Assembly: GCF_001425055.1 (NCBI RefSeq)
Contig: NZ_LMDK01000017.1
Coordinates: forward strand, 62,001 to 126,000
DNA from: Pelomonas sp. Root1237
GTDB lineage: Bacteria > Pseudomonadota > Gammaproteobacteria > Burkholderiales > Burkholderiaceae_C
Length of the DNA stretch: 64,000 nucleotides
Direction: 5' to 3'
Of the stretch, positions 18,302-27,769 are shown piece after piece. The first letter of the stretch is position 1, and each line of letters opens with the position of its first letter. The translations under genes were made by a program, and so were the position numbers. The notes under the pieces were generated by a model that ran no database searches, was not told the origin of the DNA, and saw nothing but the letters and a program-made list of their open reading frames with translations.

Positions 18302-21300
18302 ATGTTCAACTGGATCGTCCACACCAGCCTGCGCAACCGGCTCTTCGTTCTGGCCATTGCCGCACTGCTGATGGCCTACGGCGGCTTCACCGCCTGGCGC
18401 ACGCCGGTCGATGTTTTTCCCGACCTGAACAAGCCCCTGGTGACTGTGCTGACCGAGGCGGGCGGCATGGCGCCTGAGGAGGTGGAGCAGCTCGTCAGCT
18501 TCCCCATCGAGACGGCGCTGAACGGCATGCCGGGCATCACGCGGGTGCGTTCGACGTCGGGGGTGGGCCTGTCCCTCGTCTACGCCGAGTTCGACTGGGG
18601 CACCGACGTCTACCGCAACCGCCAGCAGGTGTCCGAGCGGCTCGCGCAGCTGCGCGGCCAACTGCCGGGCGACATCACCCCGACGATGGGGCCGGTCTCG
18701 TCCATCATGGGCGAGGTCATGCTGATCGCGCTGCCGCTCAGCGCCGGCCAGGCCACGCCGATGCAGGCGCGCGAGTACGCAGACTTCGTGCTGCGGCCGC
18801 GGCTGCTCGCCATCCACGGCGTGTCCCAGGTCATCCCCATCGGCGGTGAGGTGCGCACGCTGCGCGTCGAGCCCGACACGGTGCGCATGGCCCAGCTCGG
18901 CGTGTCGCTGACGCAGGTGGAGCAGGCGCTGCGCGGCTTTGCGAGCAACGCGGGTGGCGGCTTCGTCGACCTGAACAGCCGCGAGTACCTGATTCGTCAC
19001 CTCGGCCGCACCCATCGCATCGAGGACCTGCAGGGCATCGCCGTCGCCTGGAAGGACGGCCGCGCCATCCTGCTGGAGCAGGTAGCCAACGCGCGCTTCG
19101 CCGCCGGCTTCAAGCGCGGCGACGCCGGCTACAAGGGCGCACCGGCCGTCATCGTCAGCGTGCAGAAGCAGCCGGACGCCGACACGGTGCAGCTGACGCG
19201 ACAGATCGAGACGGCCCTGGGCGAGCTCAAGCCCGGCCTGCCCAAGGGCCTGAGCGCGCCCCAGGTGCTGTTCCGCCAGGCCGACTTCATCGAGGCCTCG
19301 ATCAGCAACGTCACCGGCGCGCTGCGCGACGGCGCCATCATGGTGGCCATCGTGCTGTTCGCCTTCCTGCTGTCGGTGCGCACGACGCTGATCTCGCTGA
19401 TCGCGATCCCGCTGTCGCTGGCAGTGACGGCACTCGTGTTCCGCCTGCTCGACCAATCCATCAACGTGATGACGCTCGGCGGCCTGGCGATCGCCATCGG
19501 CGAGCTGGTGGATGACGCGGTGGTCGATGTCGAGAACATCCAGCGCCGCCTGCGCGAGAACCGGGCGCTGGCCCACCCGAAGCCGGTGCTGGAGGTCGTG
19601 CGGGCCGCCAGCGTCGAAGTGCGCACCGGCATCGTCTACGCGACGCTGATCGTCGTGCTCGTCTTCGTGCCGCTGTTCGCGCTGCCGGGCATCGAGGGGC
19701 GGTTGTTCACGCCGCTGGGCATTGCCTACATCGTGTCCATCCTCGCTTCGATGCTCGTGTCCATGACGGTCACGCCGGTGCTGAGCGCCTTCCTGCTGCC
19801 CCGCATGAAACGGCTGGCGCACGGCGACAGCCCGCTGGTCGCGCGGCTCAAGCGCTGGGACGAGCGCGTGCTGACGTGGTCCTTCCCGCGCGCGCAGCTG
19901 CTGATCGTCTCGGCGGCAATCGCCGTGGCTGCCGCCGCGGCCAGCGTGCCGTTCTTTCCGCGCGCCTTCCTGCCGGCCTTCAACGAGGGCTCCCTGGTGT
20001 TGTCGTTGATGTTCAACCCCGGCACGTCGCTGGCCGAGGCCAACCGCATGGGCGCGCTGGCCGAGAGGCTGATCGGCCAGGTGCCCGAGGTGACCCAGGT
20101 CGGCCGCCGCACCGGACGCGCCGAACTGGACGAGCATGCCGAGGGCGTGCACTCGTCCGAGATCGACGTGGATCTGCGGCGCGGCGGCAAGCCCGTCGAC
20201 CGCGAGGCGGTGATGGCCAGCATGCGCGCCCAGCTCGCGTCGCTGCCCGCCCAGGTCGCCATCGGCCAACCCATCTCGCACCGGCTGGACCATCTGCTGT
20301 CGGGCGTACGGGCGCAGGTCGCCGTGAAGATCTATGGCGACGACACCGACACGCTGCGCGGCCTGGCCGAGCAGATGCGGGCGGGGCTGAGCAGCGTGCC
20401 GGGTCTGGTGGACCTCACCGTCGAGAAGCAGGTGCTGATCCCGCAGATTGCCGTGCGGCTGGATCAGCGCAAGGTCGCCCAGGCCGGGCTGTCGCCGGGC
20501 GAAGCCGTGCGCGTACTGCAAGCCCTGACGGACGGTGCCCACGGAGCGCAGATCGTCGACGGCCAGCGCCGCTATGACCTGGTGCTGCGCCTGCCCGACG
20601 ACCAGCGCGGCCCGCAGGACCTGGCGCGCACGCTGATCGACACACCGGCCGGGCGGTTGCCGCTGTCCAGCATCGCCACCGTGGAAGAGTCCGACGGACC
20701 CAACCAGATCGGCCGCGAGAACGGCCGCCGGCGCATCGTCGTCTACGCCAACACGGACGGCCGCGACATGGGCCGCGTCATCGGCGACATCCGCCAGGTC
20801 ATCGCCAAGACGGCGCTGCCCACCGGCGCCTTTGTCAGCCTGGAGGGCCAGTTCCAGGCCCAGGAGCAGGCCACGCGGCTCATCGTCGGCCTGTCGTTGA
20901 TCTCGCTGGCGATGATGTTCCTGGTGCTCTACACGCGCTACCGCTCGGCGGTGCTGGCCGGCGTCATCATGGCCAACATCCCGCTGGCGCTGATCGGCGC
21001 CGTCATCGCGATGTGGCTGGCGGGCGTGACGTTGTCGGTGGCAACCATGGTGGGCTTCATCACGCTGGCCGGCATTGCCACGCGCAACGGCATCCTCAAG
21101 GTCAGCCACTACATCAACCTGTGCCGCTTCGAGGGAGAGCGCTTCGGCCAGCCCATGATCGTGCGCGGCTCGCTGGAGCGGCTGACGCCGGTGCTGATGA
21201 CGGCCCTCGTCGCGGCCTTCGCGCTGACCCCGCTGCTGCTGGCCGGCGACGAGCCGGGCAAGGAGATCCTGCACCCGGTGGCCGTCGTCATCTTCGGTGG

Positions 21301-21427
21301 CCTGGTCAGCTCGACGCTGCTGGACACGGTGCTGACGCCGGTCGTCTTCTGGCTGGTGGGTGAGCGCCCCTTGATGCGGCTGTTGCGGGATGAAGAGCCC
21401 TCGGCGGGCGCGCAGGAGGCTTTCTAG
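18302..21427 (+). CDS. Heavy-metal RND transporter (CzcA/CusA family)
   Basis: 1041 aa proton-driven inner-membrane pump. The RND pattern is complete: N-terminal helix, first periplasmic loop ([20 protein letters not shown]), helices 2-6 with the signature [20 protein letters not shown] in helix 4, second periplasmic loop, and helices 7-12 ending with [17 protein letters not shown]. The helix-4 acidic set DD..D.EN fits the HME class of metal exporters, but unlike CzcA (zinc/cobalt) or CusA (copper/silver) exactly, so the substrate metal is left open. Confidence 0.93.
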   Translation: MFNWIVHTSLRNRLFVLAIAALLMAYGGFTAWRTPVDVFPDLNKPLVTVLTEAGGMAPEEVEQLVSFPIETALNGMPGITRVRSTSGVGLSLVYAEFDWGTDVYRNRQQVSERLAQLRGQLPGDITPTMGPVSSIMGEVMLIALPLSAGQATPMQAREYADFVLRPRLLAIHGVSQVIPIGGEVRTLRVEPDTVRMAQLGVSLTQVEQALRGFASNAGGGFVDLNSREYLIRHLGRTHRIEDLQGIAVAWKDGRAILLEQVANARFAAGFKRGDAGYKGAPAVIVSVQKQPDADTVQLTRQIETALGELKPGLPKGLSAPQVLFRQADFIEASISNVTGALRDGAIMVAIVLFAFLLSVRTTLISLIAIPLSLAVTALVFRLLDQSINVMTLGGLAIAIGELVDDAVVDVENIQRRLRENRALAHPKPVLEVVRAASVEVRTGIVYATLIVVLVFVPLFALPGIEGRLFTPLGIAYIVSILASMLVSMTVTPVLSAFLLPRMKRLAHGDSPLVARLKRWDERVLTWSFPRAQLLIVSAAIAVAAAAASVPFFPRAFLPAFNEGSLVLSLMFNPGTSLAEANRMGALAERLIGQVPEVTQVGRRTGRAELDEHAEGVHSSEIDVDLRRGGKPVDREAVMASMRAQLASLPAQVAIGQPISHRLDHLLSGVRAQVAVKIYGDDTDTLRGLAEQMRAGLSSVPGLVDLTVEKQVLIPQIAVRLDQRKVAQAGLSPGEAVRVLQALTDGAHGAQIVDGQRRYDLVLRLPDDQRGPQDLARTLIDTPAGRLPLSSIATVEESDGPNQIGRENGRRRIVVYANTDGRDMGRVIGDIRQVIAKTALPTGAFVSLEGQFQAQEQATRLIVGLSLISLAMMFLVLYTRYRSAVLAGVIMANIPLALIGAVIAMWLAGVTLSVATMVGFITLAGIATRNGILKVSHYINLCRFEGERFGQPMIVRGSLERLTPVLMTALVAAFALTPLLLAGDEPGKEILHPVAVVIFGGLVSSTLLDTVLTPVVFWLVGERPLMRLLRDEEPSAGAQEAF

Positions 21428-21494
21428 ACGTTGATCGAGGCCATGCGGCGCCGCACACCCCAAAGCGCCGCACGCCATCAAGTAACGTGCCGTC

Positions 21495-21995
21495 ATGACG
21501 AAACGACTGATTGCTCTGGGCGTCCTGCTCGCCACTGGCATGCCACTCTGGGCGGCCGATGCGGCCCGCGACAACGGGACGCTGGCGACCAAGGCCGAAG
21601 CCGTGTTCGGCAAGCAGGCCGGCCAGAGCTTCGATGCCCAGGCGGTCAAGCCGAGTGCCGCGGCGCCGCGCACGGAGACCGTGACGGTGACGCTGGCCCC
21701 GGGCAAGGGTGCCGAGGTCCAGGCCGAACTCGACGCCGGCCAGGGCATGGTCTTCCACTGGTCCGCCAGTGGCGACGTGGCCGTGGACCTGCATGGCGAG
21801 CGGGCCGGCTCGAAGGACGAGTACACCAGCTACGACATCGAAGCCGGCCAGCGCCAGGGCGCCGGCACCTTCGTGGCGCCGTTCGCAGGCACCCATGGCT
21901 GGTTCTGGAAGAACCGCAGCCAGCAGCCGGTCACGGTGACCCTCACGATCACGGGCTTTCACAAGCGCCTGGTCCGGCACGGCGGCCAGCCCTGA
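21495..21995 (+). CDS. Exported metal-operon accessory ('transmembrane anchor'-type) protein
   Basis: 166 aa with a signal peptide (cut near LWA-AD). The body is beta-rich: TETVTVTLAPGKGAEVQAEL, then VFHWSASGDVAVDLHGE and GWFWKNRSQQPVTVTLTI. Genes of this type sit next to RND metal pumps in many Burkholderiales and are often labelled transmembrane anchor protein; I know of no assigned biochemical function. It follows the pump by 67 bp and precedes the EamA transporter by 14 bp. Confidence 0.7.
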   Translation: MTKRLIALGVLLATGMPLWAADAARDNGTLATKAEAVFGKQAGQSFDAQAVKPSAAAPRTETVTVTLAPGKGAEVQAELDAGQGMVFHWSASGDVAVDLHGERAGSKDEYTSYDIEAGQRQGAGTFVAPFAGTHGWFWKNRSQQPVTVTLTITGFHKRLVRHGGQP

Positions 21996-22009
21996 GAGCG
22001 ACGCCGGAC

Positions 22010-23062
22010 ATGCCCCTTCACCTGAACTTCCCTGCGCTGCGCGGCGGCCTGCTGGCCCTGCTGGCAGCCGCGCTGTTCGGCGTCAGCACGCCCCTCGTGC
22101 AGAAGCTCGGCCAAGGACTGGGGCCGTTCACGACCGCGGCGTTGCTGTATGCCGGCGCTGGTCTCGTCGGCGCACTGCTGCGCCAGAAGGCGGAGAAGGA
22201 GGCGCGCGTGCTCCGCTCGGACGTGCCGCGCCTGCTGGCCGTCGCCCTCTTCGGCGCGGTGATCGGCCCGGTGGCGCTGGCGTGGGGATTGCAGCGCACC
22301 AGCGGCACCGGCGCGTCACTGATGCTGACACTGGAGGCCCTCTTCACGGCCGTGCTGGCCTGGAGGCTCTATGGCGAGACCATGGACCGGCGCGTCTGGG
22401 CGGCGATGCTGTTGCTGCTCGCGGGCGGCGTGCTGCTCATCCTGGACCAGGGCCTGGCGTCAAGTGGCCAATGGGTCGGGCTGCTTGCCGTGCTCGCGGC
22501 GACGGCCGCTTGGGGCACGGACAACACCTTGTCGCGCGCGCTGGCTGAACGTGATCCCGGCCAGGTCGTGCTCGCCAAGGCTGCGCTGGGCGCCGCGGCA
22601 ACGACGGTGCTGGCCTTCGTCGCGGGCGAGGCGATGCCCAGCCTTGGCGCAGCAGCAGGGTTGATGGGCATTGGCGCGACCGGTTATGGCCTGAGCCTGC
22701 GCTTTTACCTGCTGGCCCAGCGCGAGTTCGGTGCGGCGCGCACGGGCTCGGTGTTCGCTTTCGCGCCCTTCATCGGCGCCGCGCTGGCCTTCGGGTTGGG
22801 AGACCGCTCAGCCGGCTGGGGCATGGCCGCCGGGGGCCTGCTGATGCTGCTGGGTGTGGCGCTGCACCTGGCCGAGTCGCACGACCATGAGCATGAGCAC
22901 GAGGAGCTGCAGCACGAGCACGCGCATCGGCATGACGACGGGCACCACGACCATCACCACGATCCGATGCCCGCGGGCGCACACAGCCATCGGCACCGGC
23001 ACGATCCCAAGCGCCACAGCCATGCGCATGTGCCGGACGCCCATCACGGGCATGACCACTGA
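22010..23062 (+). CDS. EamA/DMT-family transporter with His-rich C-terminal tail
   Basis: 350 aa, ten predicted helices in two EamA repeats (ALFGVSTPLVQKLGQGLGPF and AATAAWGTDNTLSRALAERD), then a tail of about 60 residues with more than 25 His residues (HEHEHEELQHEHAHRHDDGH). The tail points to divalent metal handling, fitting its place as last gene of the efflux operon. The start at 22010 is the first Met before the first helix; the longer frame upstream overlaps the previous gene. Direction of transport is unknown. Confidence 0.82.
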   Translation: MPLHLNFPALRGGLLALLAAALFGVSTPLVQKLGQGLGPFTTAALLYAGAGLVGALLRQKAEKEARVLRSDVPRLLAVALFGAVIGPVALAWGLQRTSGTGASLMLTLEALFTAVLAWRLYGETMDRRVWAAMLLLLAGGVLLILDQGLASSGQWVGLLAVLAATAAWGTDNTLSRALAERDPGQVVLAKAALGAAATTVLAFVAGEAMPSLGAAAGLMGIGATGYGLSLRFYLLAQREFGAARTGSVFAFAPFIGAALAFGLGDRSAGWGMAAGGLLMLLGVALHLAESHDHEHEHEELQHEHAHRHDDGHHDHHHDPMPAGAHSHRHRHDPKRHSHAHVPDAHHGHDH

Positions 23063-23064
23063 AG

Positions 23065-24084
23065 TCAACGCCCCAGGCGCGCCTTGACTGCCGCCACGAG
23101 CGGCGCGACGGCCGACGGTGGAAACGGCGACACGCTGCTGACGTTGATCTCGCAGAGCACGTAGCTGCCCGGTTGCTCACCGAACAGGAAATCGCAATCC
23201 CACAACATGGGCAGCTGGTCCCGGCTCAGGCCGACGCGCTCGCGCAGCAGGTCTATCCATCCTGACTCCAGGTGCTGCCGCAGCGCCTGGAACTGCGGCA
23301 GGTCCGCCGGGTGATAAAGCCGCGGGCTGGTGGCAGGTGGCGGCCCACCGTCCTTCGCGGGATGGAGCGCATTGACCGCCTGGTGCCCGAAACCGGCAAC
23401 GCGGTCCTCGACGAGGTAGGCCCTCACCATGCCGTCGACGAGACGCGGCTGCCAGGCTTGGTCGATCATGTGGCCGCCGTTCTCCGGCTCGAAATAAGGC
23501 GCCAGCCGCTGCTGCAGCTCGTGCAGGCTGAGCAATTCCTCCTCGCTGCCCCGTTGCGCGTGGCGCACCTTCAAAAGCGCGGAGCCGGCGGCCTCGACAC
23601 GCCAGACGCCATTGCCACTTTGCCCGCGGTGCTGCTTGAGCACACGCGCCCCGATGGTCAGCCGCTGCGGCAACTCGTCGACCAGTTGCGCCAGGCTGTC
23701 GACGCGGACCGCATCGCTGCCGAAGGGCAGGTCGCGGACGTCGACAAGAACGTCCTTGGTGCCGAGCTTGAGCAGGGTGTCGGGATGCGTGCTGACGAAG
23801 ACGCCGCCCGCGGCCAGCTCGCGCAGCATTGCATCGAGCCGGTCACGGCGGCGGCCCGCCTCGATGGGGTTGCACCAGACCAGCAGGCCATCCACTCGCT
23901 TCAGCTGGGTAGCGACTTCATCGGCGAAGTCGTCGTGATAGACGGCCGGCTCGGCCGCAATGCCGGCGGCGGCAAAGGCCTCGAACAGCGCGGCAAAGCG
24001 ACTCTCGTCCGGGTCATTGCGGTCGCGGGCCGCACGGTCTCCTGGATAGAGCAACGCCAGCGTGGGTGGGTGGTCAGCAGCCAT
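23065..24084 (-). CDS. Cj0069-family (ATP-grasp-like) protein
   Basis: 339 aa cytoplasmic protein of the Cj0069 type, which resembles ATP-grasp ligases: N-terminal Rossmann-like part (ALLYPGDRAARDRND, DGLLVWCNPIEAGRRRDRLD), central nucleotide-binding part (VLKQHRGQSGNGVWRVE) and a C-terminal LWDCDFLFGE...LCEINVSSVSPFP that supplies the metal ligands. Function is not established. Reads with chrB upstream (57 bp gap) and runs convergent with the efflux operon, ending 2 bp from it. Confidence 0.78.
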   Translation of the reverse strand: MAADHPPTLALLYPGDRAARDRNDPDESRFAALFEAFAAAGIAAEPAVYHDDFADEVATQLKRVDGLLVWCNPIEAGRRRDRLDAMLRELAAGGVFVSTHPDTLLKLGTKDVLVDVRDLPFGSDAVRVDSLAQLVDELPQRLTIGARVLKQHRGQSGNGVWRVEAAGSALLKVRHAQRGSEEELLSLHELQQRLAPYFEPENGGHMIDQAWQPRLVDGMVRAYLVEDRVAGFGHQAVNALHPAKDGGPPPATSPRLYHPADLPQFQALRQHLESGWIDLLRERVGLSRDQLPMLWDCDFLFGEQPGSYVLCEINVSSVSPFPPSAVAPLVAAVKARLGR

Positions 24085-24141
24085 GCGCGGACGGGCCGTT
24101 CAGGCTGGCTGGGTCAAGAGGAAGGTCCTGGGGGATGGCGT

Positions 24142-25077
24142 TCATGGCTTGTCCTCGGCGTTCTGAAAGGCAGTCAGCAGGCCCTCGAAGACCCCGGCGC
24201 TGACTTGCATCAACTGGTCGTCATCGGTGATGGCCTCGCGCATGCCGGCCAGCACGCGCTCGACGCCCGCGGCCTCCGGCGGCTGCACGCCGCCGATGTC
24301 CAGGCTGTGCACCAGCAGGCCCAGGCGCAGCAACGCAGGCGTCTCCAGGCCGAAGCTGGCGAGCAGCGTCTCGAAGGTCACGCGCGCGCCGACGTGGGTG
24401 AAGGTCGCGCCGTCGAAGTCGAAGCCGAGCGCCCTCTTCGGGCAGTCGGCCGGCGACTTGAGCCACAGGATGCGGGCTTCGGGATCGATGAAGCGGCGGA
24501 TCAGCCAGGCGCAGGCCATCCGGTCCACCCACGGCCGGGCGCGCGTGGCCCAGATCCGCCCCTGGTAGTCGGCCCGATCCAGTGGCGTGATGGTTCGCAC
24601 GGCGGGTTGAGGCTCATCCGGCGACAGCAGCCGGCTGGCCTGGTCCTCGAATTCTTCCAGTGCTTCGCGGGCCTGGCGTTGGGCCTCACCGGGAAAGAAG
24701 TCGATGGCGACGAACTGGTCGAAGGCCTTGCGCAGCTTGCGAGCCAGCTTGACCGACTCCATCGCCTGCTCGGCGCTGAGCCGCTTGCGACCGTCGGCGA
24801 TATCGCCCAGCAGGGCCGCGAACTCGGCGCTGCGGTTGAACAGCGCAGGGAAATTTGCGTCGCCAGACTCCGTGCCCAGCAGATGAGCCGTACCGTCGTT
24901 CTGGCGCAGGTCGTCGGCAATGCTGCCCAGCGCCGCCTCATGCGCCTCGGAGTGCGGCAGCAGGTAGACGCCGTCGCGCAGCACCGCCGCGCCGCAGCCC
25001 TTGAGCGCCCGCCAGACGCGCATGCGGGCGGCGGTGTTCTCAGTCGGCAGCGAGAGGATGAGGAGCAGCCACTTCAT
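24142..25077 (-). CDS. chrB: Chromate-resistance protein ChrB
   Basis: 311 aa. The N-terminal half (LLLILSLPTENTAARMRVWRALK) is the ChrB N-terminal domain and the C-terminal half (RPWVDRMACAWLIRRFIDPEARI, FDFDGATFTHVGARVTFETL) the ChrB C-terminal domain; ChrB acts as a chromate-responsive regulator or helper of the exporter ChrA. No chrA lies in this window, which is unusual; here the partner is a Cj0069-family gene. A promoter-like sequence lies immediately upstream. Confidence 0.9.
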   Translation of the reverse strand: MKWLLLILSLPTENTAARMRVWRALKGCGAAVLRDGVYLLPHSEAHEAALGSIADDLRQNDGTAHLLGTESGDANFPALFNRSAEFAALLGDIADGRKRLSAEQAMESVKLARKLRKAFDQFVAIDFFPGEAQRQAREALEEFEDQASRLLSPDEPQPAVRTITPLDRADYQGRIWATRARPWVDRMACAWLIRRFIDPEARILWLKSPADCPKRALGFDFDGATFTHVGARVTFETLLASFGLETPALLRLGLLVHSLDIGGVQPPEAAGVERVLAGMREAITDDDQLMQVSAGVFEGLLTAFQNAEDKP

Positions 25078-25084
25078 TTGGTTT

Positions 25085-25112
25085 AATATATAACATCATG
25101 TCTCAACTGCAA
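25085..25112 (-). promoter_or_regulatory. Candidate chrB promoter
   Basis: On the minus strand TTGCAG (25112-25107) and TATATT (25090-25085) are 16 bp apart in an unusually AT-rich stretch. The predicted start falls within a few bases of the chrB ATG, so the message would be leaderless or nearly so. Inferred from spacing and composition only. Confidence 0.4.
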
Positions 25113-25124
25113 CATTGCCCGCTC

Positions 25125-25141
25125 TTGCTGAGTTCTGAATT
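25125..25141 (+). repeat. Single copy of the 17-bp transposon-end-like motif
   Basis: TTGCTGAGTTCTGAATT differs at two positions from the site at 27205 (TCGCTCAGTTCTGAATT). It marks the left side of the lipoprotein block, whose right side carries three such sites. Confidence 0.45.
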
Positions 25142-25270
25142 CCCCGCACTCAGGTCCGTAGGGCTGGTCTGGCTAATGGTTCACGCAGAACTGGGAACGC
25201 GACGAGGTCGGCAACGGCGACATGGGGACGGTCCGTGAGCCAATAGCGTCTTTCCAGGAAAGCTCGTCGG

Positions 25271-25420
25271 TCAGCTTATCGAGTCCGTTGCCTTGCGCAG
25301 GATGTCGTCGGTACGCATGCTGTTGTAGTCCGCCGCCCGCGCATCGCGCACGGTTCCGTCGGGCACGATCTGCAGTTTCCCAGTGGTCGCCGGATCACCA
25401 ATCCTTGGCGCAGCAGGACG
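25271..25420 (-). pseudogene. C-terminal fragment of an unidentified gene
   Basis: About 48 codons with natural composition (GKLQIVPDGTVRDARAADYN, then SMRTDDILRKATDS) read to a stop at 25271, but the frame is closed upstream by a stop near 25421 and has no start. Most likely the remnant left after an insertion or deletion in this repeat-rich zone. The rest of 25142-25524 shows no gene. Confidence 0.35.
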
Positions 25421-25524
25421 TCACCTGATTGGCGGTGAATCGCGCCCAGCCCAAGCCGACAGTGGCTAAGAGCATCGCGCCAAGAGCCGGGGCCGAAAAC
25501 CTCGGCCGTTCGGCCGATGACCAC

Positions 25525-26946
25525 TCAATTGGGGAACGGCGCCGGGCTCGCCAGGTAGTCCTTGAACAGGCGCGCGAACTGCCCGTCATCGGTCGTGATG
25601 GTCGCCGACGTACTTCCGCCCGGACTGAAGACGATCGCAAACACACCGATCGCCGTGTATTGCGCCGCATGCGTGAGCATGTAGTGCACATGGTTGTCGC
25701 GGTAGTGGCCTGGTGTGCCGCCAGGGGCGGCCGAGGGTACGCCCATCGGCGTCTGCCAAAACAGAATGGGCAAATTGCCGAGGATGCTGCGCGTGGCGCT
25801 CCACTTGGCCAGCTCCTGGCTGTAGTTGGGTGTGGTGATGTTGTTCTCGTCCAGGTAGAACGGTCCATTGCCGCGTCCCGCACATTCAGCCACCGGCGAT
25901 GCGACTTCAAAGCAACCAGCATCCCGATCGCTCGTCTGCGCCACGATGAAGTCAGCCTTGTCTGCACCGACTTTCAGCATGAAGTTGCCGACGCTTGTGG
26001 CATCGCCTCCCCAAAAGGATGGCGGGAAGCCGAACTTTGCATTTGGCGCGTAGGTGCGACCGAGGGCCAACAGGCACCCGGCGACGCCTACTGTGGTGTC
26101 CGGCTGGCCGGCGCATTCGGCGACAAAGCTAACGCGCGCCGGCACCTTCGTCGGATCGCCGCCTGACTTGGCCTGCACGAAGCCCCAGAAGTCAGGCTCG
26201 AGGTTGACCAGGGCGGGCTGGCCAGTGGCGGCGATCTTCTGGTACATCAGTTTTACTTGTGACCAGTATTTCGTCATGAACGCCGCGTCATTGACCGGGA
26301 TCATGTCGGCTTCACCATCGGCGGCCATTTGGAACAGCGTGAACAACGGCACGGCCCCGATCGCCCTGTCGGCGGCTGAGACGTAAGTCACATAGGCACC
26401 GTCCGGACTGTTCCAGTAGGGCCATGAGCCCGGGCCGGTCCCTACGAGGTAGGTGTCGATGATGTCTGGCTGAATGTGCTGACTCGTCATGTCCGAGATC
26501 GAATTGCCACCGAGCCCCACGAGAAGCCGACTCGGCATGCCAAGCGCCGCATTGATCGAAGGAGGCGGGGCAGGGGCAGGGGCCGGTGCCGGTGCCGGTG
26601 CCGGTGCCGGTGCCGGTGCCGGTGCCGGTGCCGGTGCCGGTGCCGGTGCCGGTGCCGGTGCCGGTGCCGGTGCCGGTGCAGGTGCAGGTGCAGGTGCAGG
26701 TGCAGGTGCAGGTGCAGGTGCAGGTGCAGGTGCAGGTGCAGGTGCAGGTGCAGGTGCAGGTGCAGGTGCGGGTGCGGGTGCGCCGGTGCCAGACGCATCC
26801 CCGGATGAGCCTCCGCCGCCGCAAGCGGCGAGCCAGGAGCTCAACAGGCCGATCGCGATGAGCCGCATGCGATTCGGGCTGCGAGGGGTCAGCGATGCCT
26901 TTGTCGGCGATCGGACAACGCAGGGCCCGGCGATTCTTTTGGTCAT
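25525..26946 (-). CDS. Lipoprotein with long Ala-Pro linker and TIM-barrel-like domain
   Basis: 473 aa. After a basic N-region and hydrophobic stretch comes a lipobox, SSWLAACGGGG, so the mature protein starts at Cys. A linker of more than 30 Ala-Pro repeats separates it from a globular domain (LLVGLGGNSISDMTSQHIQ, ALVNLEPDFWGFVQAK, KADFIVAQTSDRDAGCFE, LPILFWQTPMGVPSAAPGG) whose motifs suggest a glycoside-hydrolase-like barrel; I do not recognise the family. Start is the ATG at 26946 (GAGGA upstream); an ATG at 26868 nearer the signal is possible. Confidence 0.75.
   Translation of the reverse strand: MTKRIAGPCVVRSPTKASLTPRSPNRMRLIAIGLLSSWLAACGGGGSSGDASGTGAPAPAPAPAPAPAPAPAPAPAPAPAPAPAPAPAPAPAPAPAPAPAPAPAPAPAPAPAPAPAPAPAPAPAPAPPPSINAALGMPSRLLVGLGGNSISDMTSQHIQPDIIDTYLVGTGPGSWPYWNSPDGAYVTYVSAADRAIGAVPLFTLFQMAADGEADMIPVNDAAFMTKYWSQVKLMYQKIAATGQPALVNLEPDFWGFVQAKSGGDPTKVPARVSFVAECAGQPDTTVGVAGCLLALGRTYAPNAKFGFPPSFWGGDATSVGNFMLKVGADKADFIVAQTSDRDAGCFEVASPVAECAGRGNGPFYLDENNITTPNYSQELAKWSATRSILGNLPILFWQTPMGVPSAAPGGTPGHYRDNHVHYMLTHAAQYTAIGVFAIVFSPGGSTSATITTDDGQFARLFKDYLASPAPFPN
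26585..26776. repeat. Hexanucleotide microsatellite encoding the Ala-Pro linker
   Basis: Read on the plus strand: 15 perfect units of GGTGCC, then 15 of GGTGCA, then two of GGTGCG. All encode Ala-Pro on the minus strand, differing only at the third base of the Pro codon. The block structure means the units expanded as two homogeneous runs; because the unit is 6 bp, length changes stay in frame. Confidence 0.95.
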
Positions 26947-27086
26947 CGGTGACATTCCTCGGCTTTGTAGGCTGCTCGCTGTGGGCAAGCAGGTGTCCAC
27001 GAAACGCGCAAATTGGTCTGACAGGAATTCAATCACACCGAATGCGGTCCGACCAGATAACTATTTAACGGTGAACCGACAAGGGG

Positions 27087-27296
27087 TGTTGGGTCCCGTT
27101 TAGCGCCGTAGGCCCCGGTCTTGGATGGGAGGCAGTTGGCGCGCTCCAGCTCATGCAGGTCTGACGCGGCGTTTCATTCAGTTCTGTATTCGACCAAAAG
27201 CTCGTCGCTCAGTTCTGAATTTCTAGCTAGCCTGGCGGGCCATGACGGCGTTTGCTCCGTTGGCTTGGGAGTCAAGACGGCCGCATGCAGCGCCAC
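27087..27296 (+). repeat. 210-bp dispersed direct repeat, left copy
   Basis: Matches 51456-51666 in the same orientation with roughly 85% identity by eye, best in the first 108 bp. It begins TGTTGGGTCCCGTTTAGCGC, contains three 17-bp sites (27151, 27174, 27205), and ends near CGCATGCAGCGCCAC. The two copies bracket 24 kb that includes the RNA-repair operon and the tRNA array. The ends-with-repeated-sites look fits a transposon end, but no transposase gene adjoins it. Confidence 0.85.
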
Positions 27297-27753
27297 CGCC
27301 CCTCGCCCCGCTGGCGCGTGGCGGCGGCCACCGACTCGGGTCGCACGCCTGGCACATGCAATGCGATGACGCGGGCAAAAGGCGTTTTCTGCGGCCATTC
27401 GACGAGCACCACAACTGGTCTGCCATCGTGGCAGTGGAACTCCCATTCGGTTTCCACGTCGCCGGCAAAGTGGTTGATCAGCCGGCGGTAGAAGACGTCG
27501 GTGACTCCTGCCAGCGCACCTCTTCGACGGAGCCCTTGTAGGCCGAATAACGAAAGCCTACCGTGTCGAAGCTCAGCGACTCGTAGTTGACCGGCTTGCG
27601 CAGATCGAAGAACAGGAAAGGCAGTAGTACGCCAACCCCGGCGGTCCAGATGGCGCCCAAGTACTTCGGCGCCGCAAGCGAGGCCACAAGGCACACGGCG
27701 GACACAGCCCAGGGCAGCCAGTCAGACGTGTCTTTCAATTTCGGACGCGCCAC
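27272..27753 (-). pseudogene. Small membrane-protein gene broken by a frameshift
   Basis: Two overlapping minus frames join into one plausible protein. The first (start 27753) gives two membrane helices, LPWAVSAVCLVASLAAPKYL and AIWTAGVGVLLPFLFFDLR, and SFDTVGFRYSAYKGSVEEVRW. At about 27500 the natural reading moves to the other frame: VTDVFYRRLINHFAGDVE, EWEFHCHDGRPVVVLVEW. One inserted or lost base would explain it, either true decay or a sequencing error. Function unknown. Confidence 0.6.
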
Positions 27754-27769
27754 GACGACGCCACGCGCC

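Noticed and set aside
18272-21826. 1184-codon minus-strand frame opposite the RND pump
   Set aside because: Antisense shadow, low-complexity His/Gln/Arg/Ala composition, no ribosome site.
26489-27103. Several ORFs of Gly-Ala, Arg-Cys or His-Leu repeats across the microsatellite
   Set aside because: They are other-frame readings of the hexanucleotide repeat; only the minus-strand frame has a signal peptide, lipobox and globular domain.
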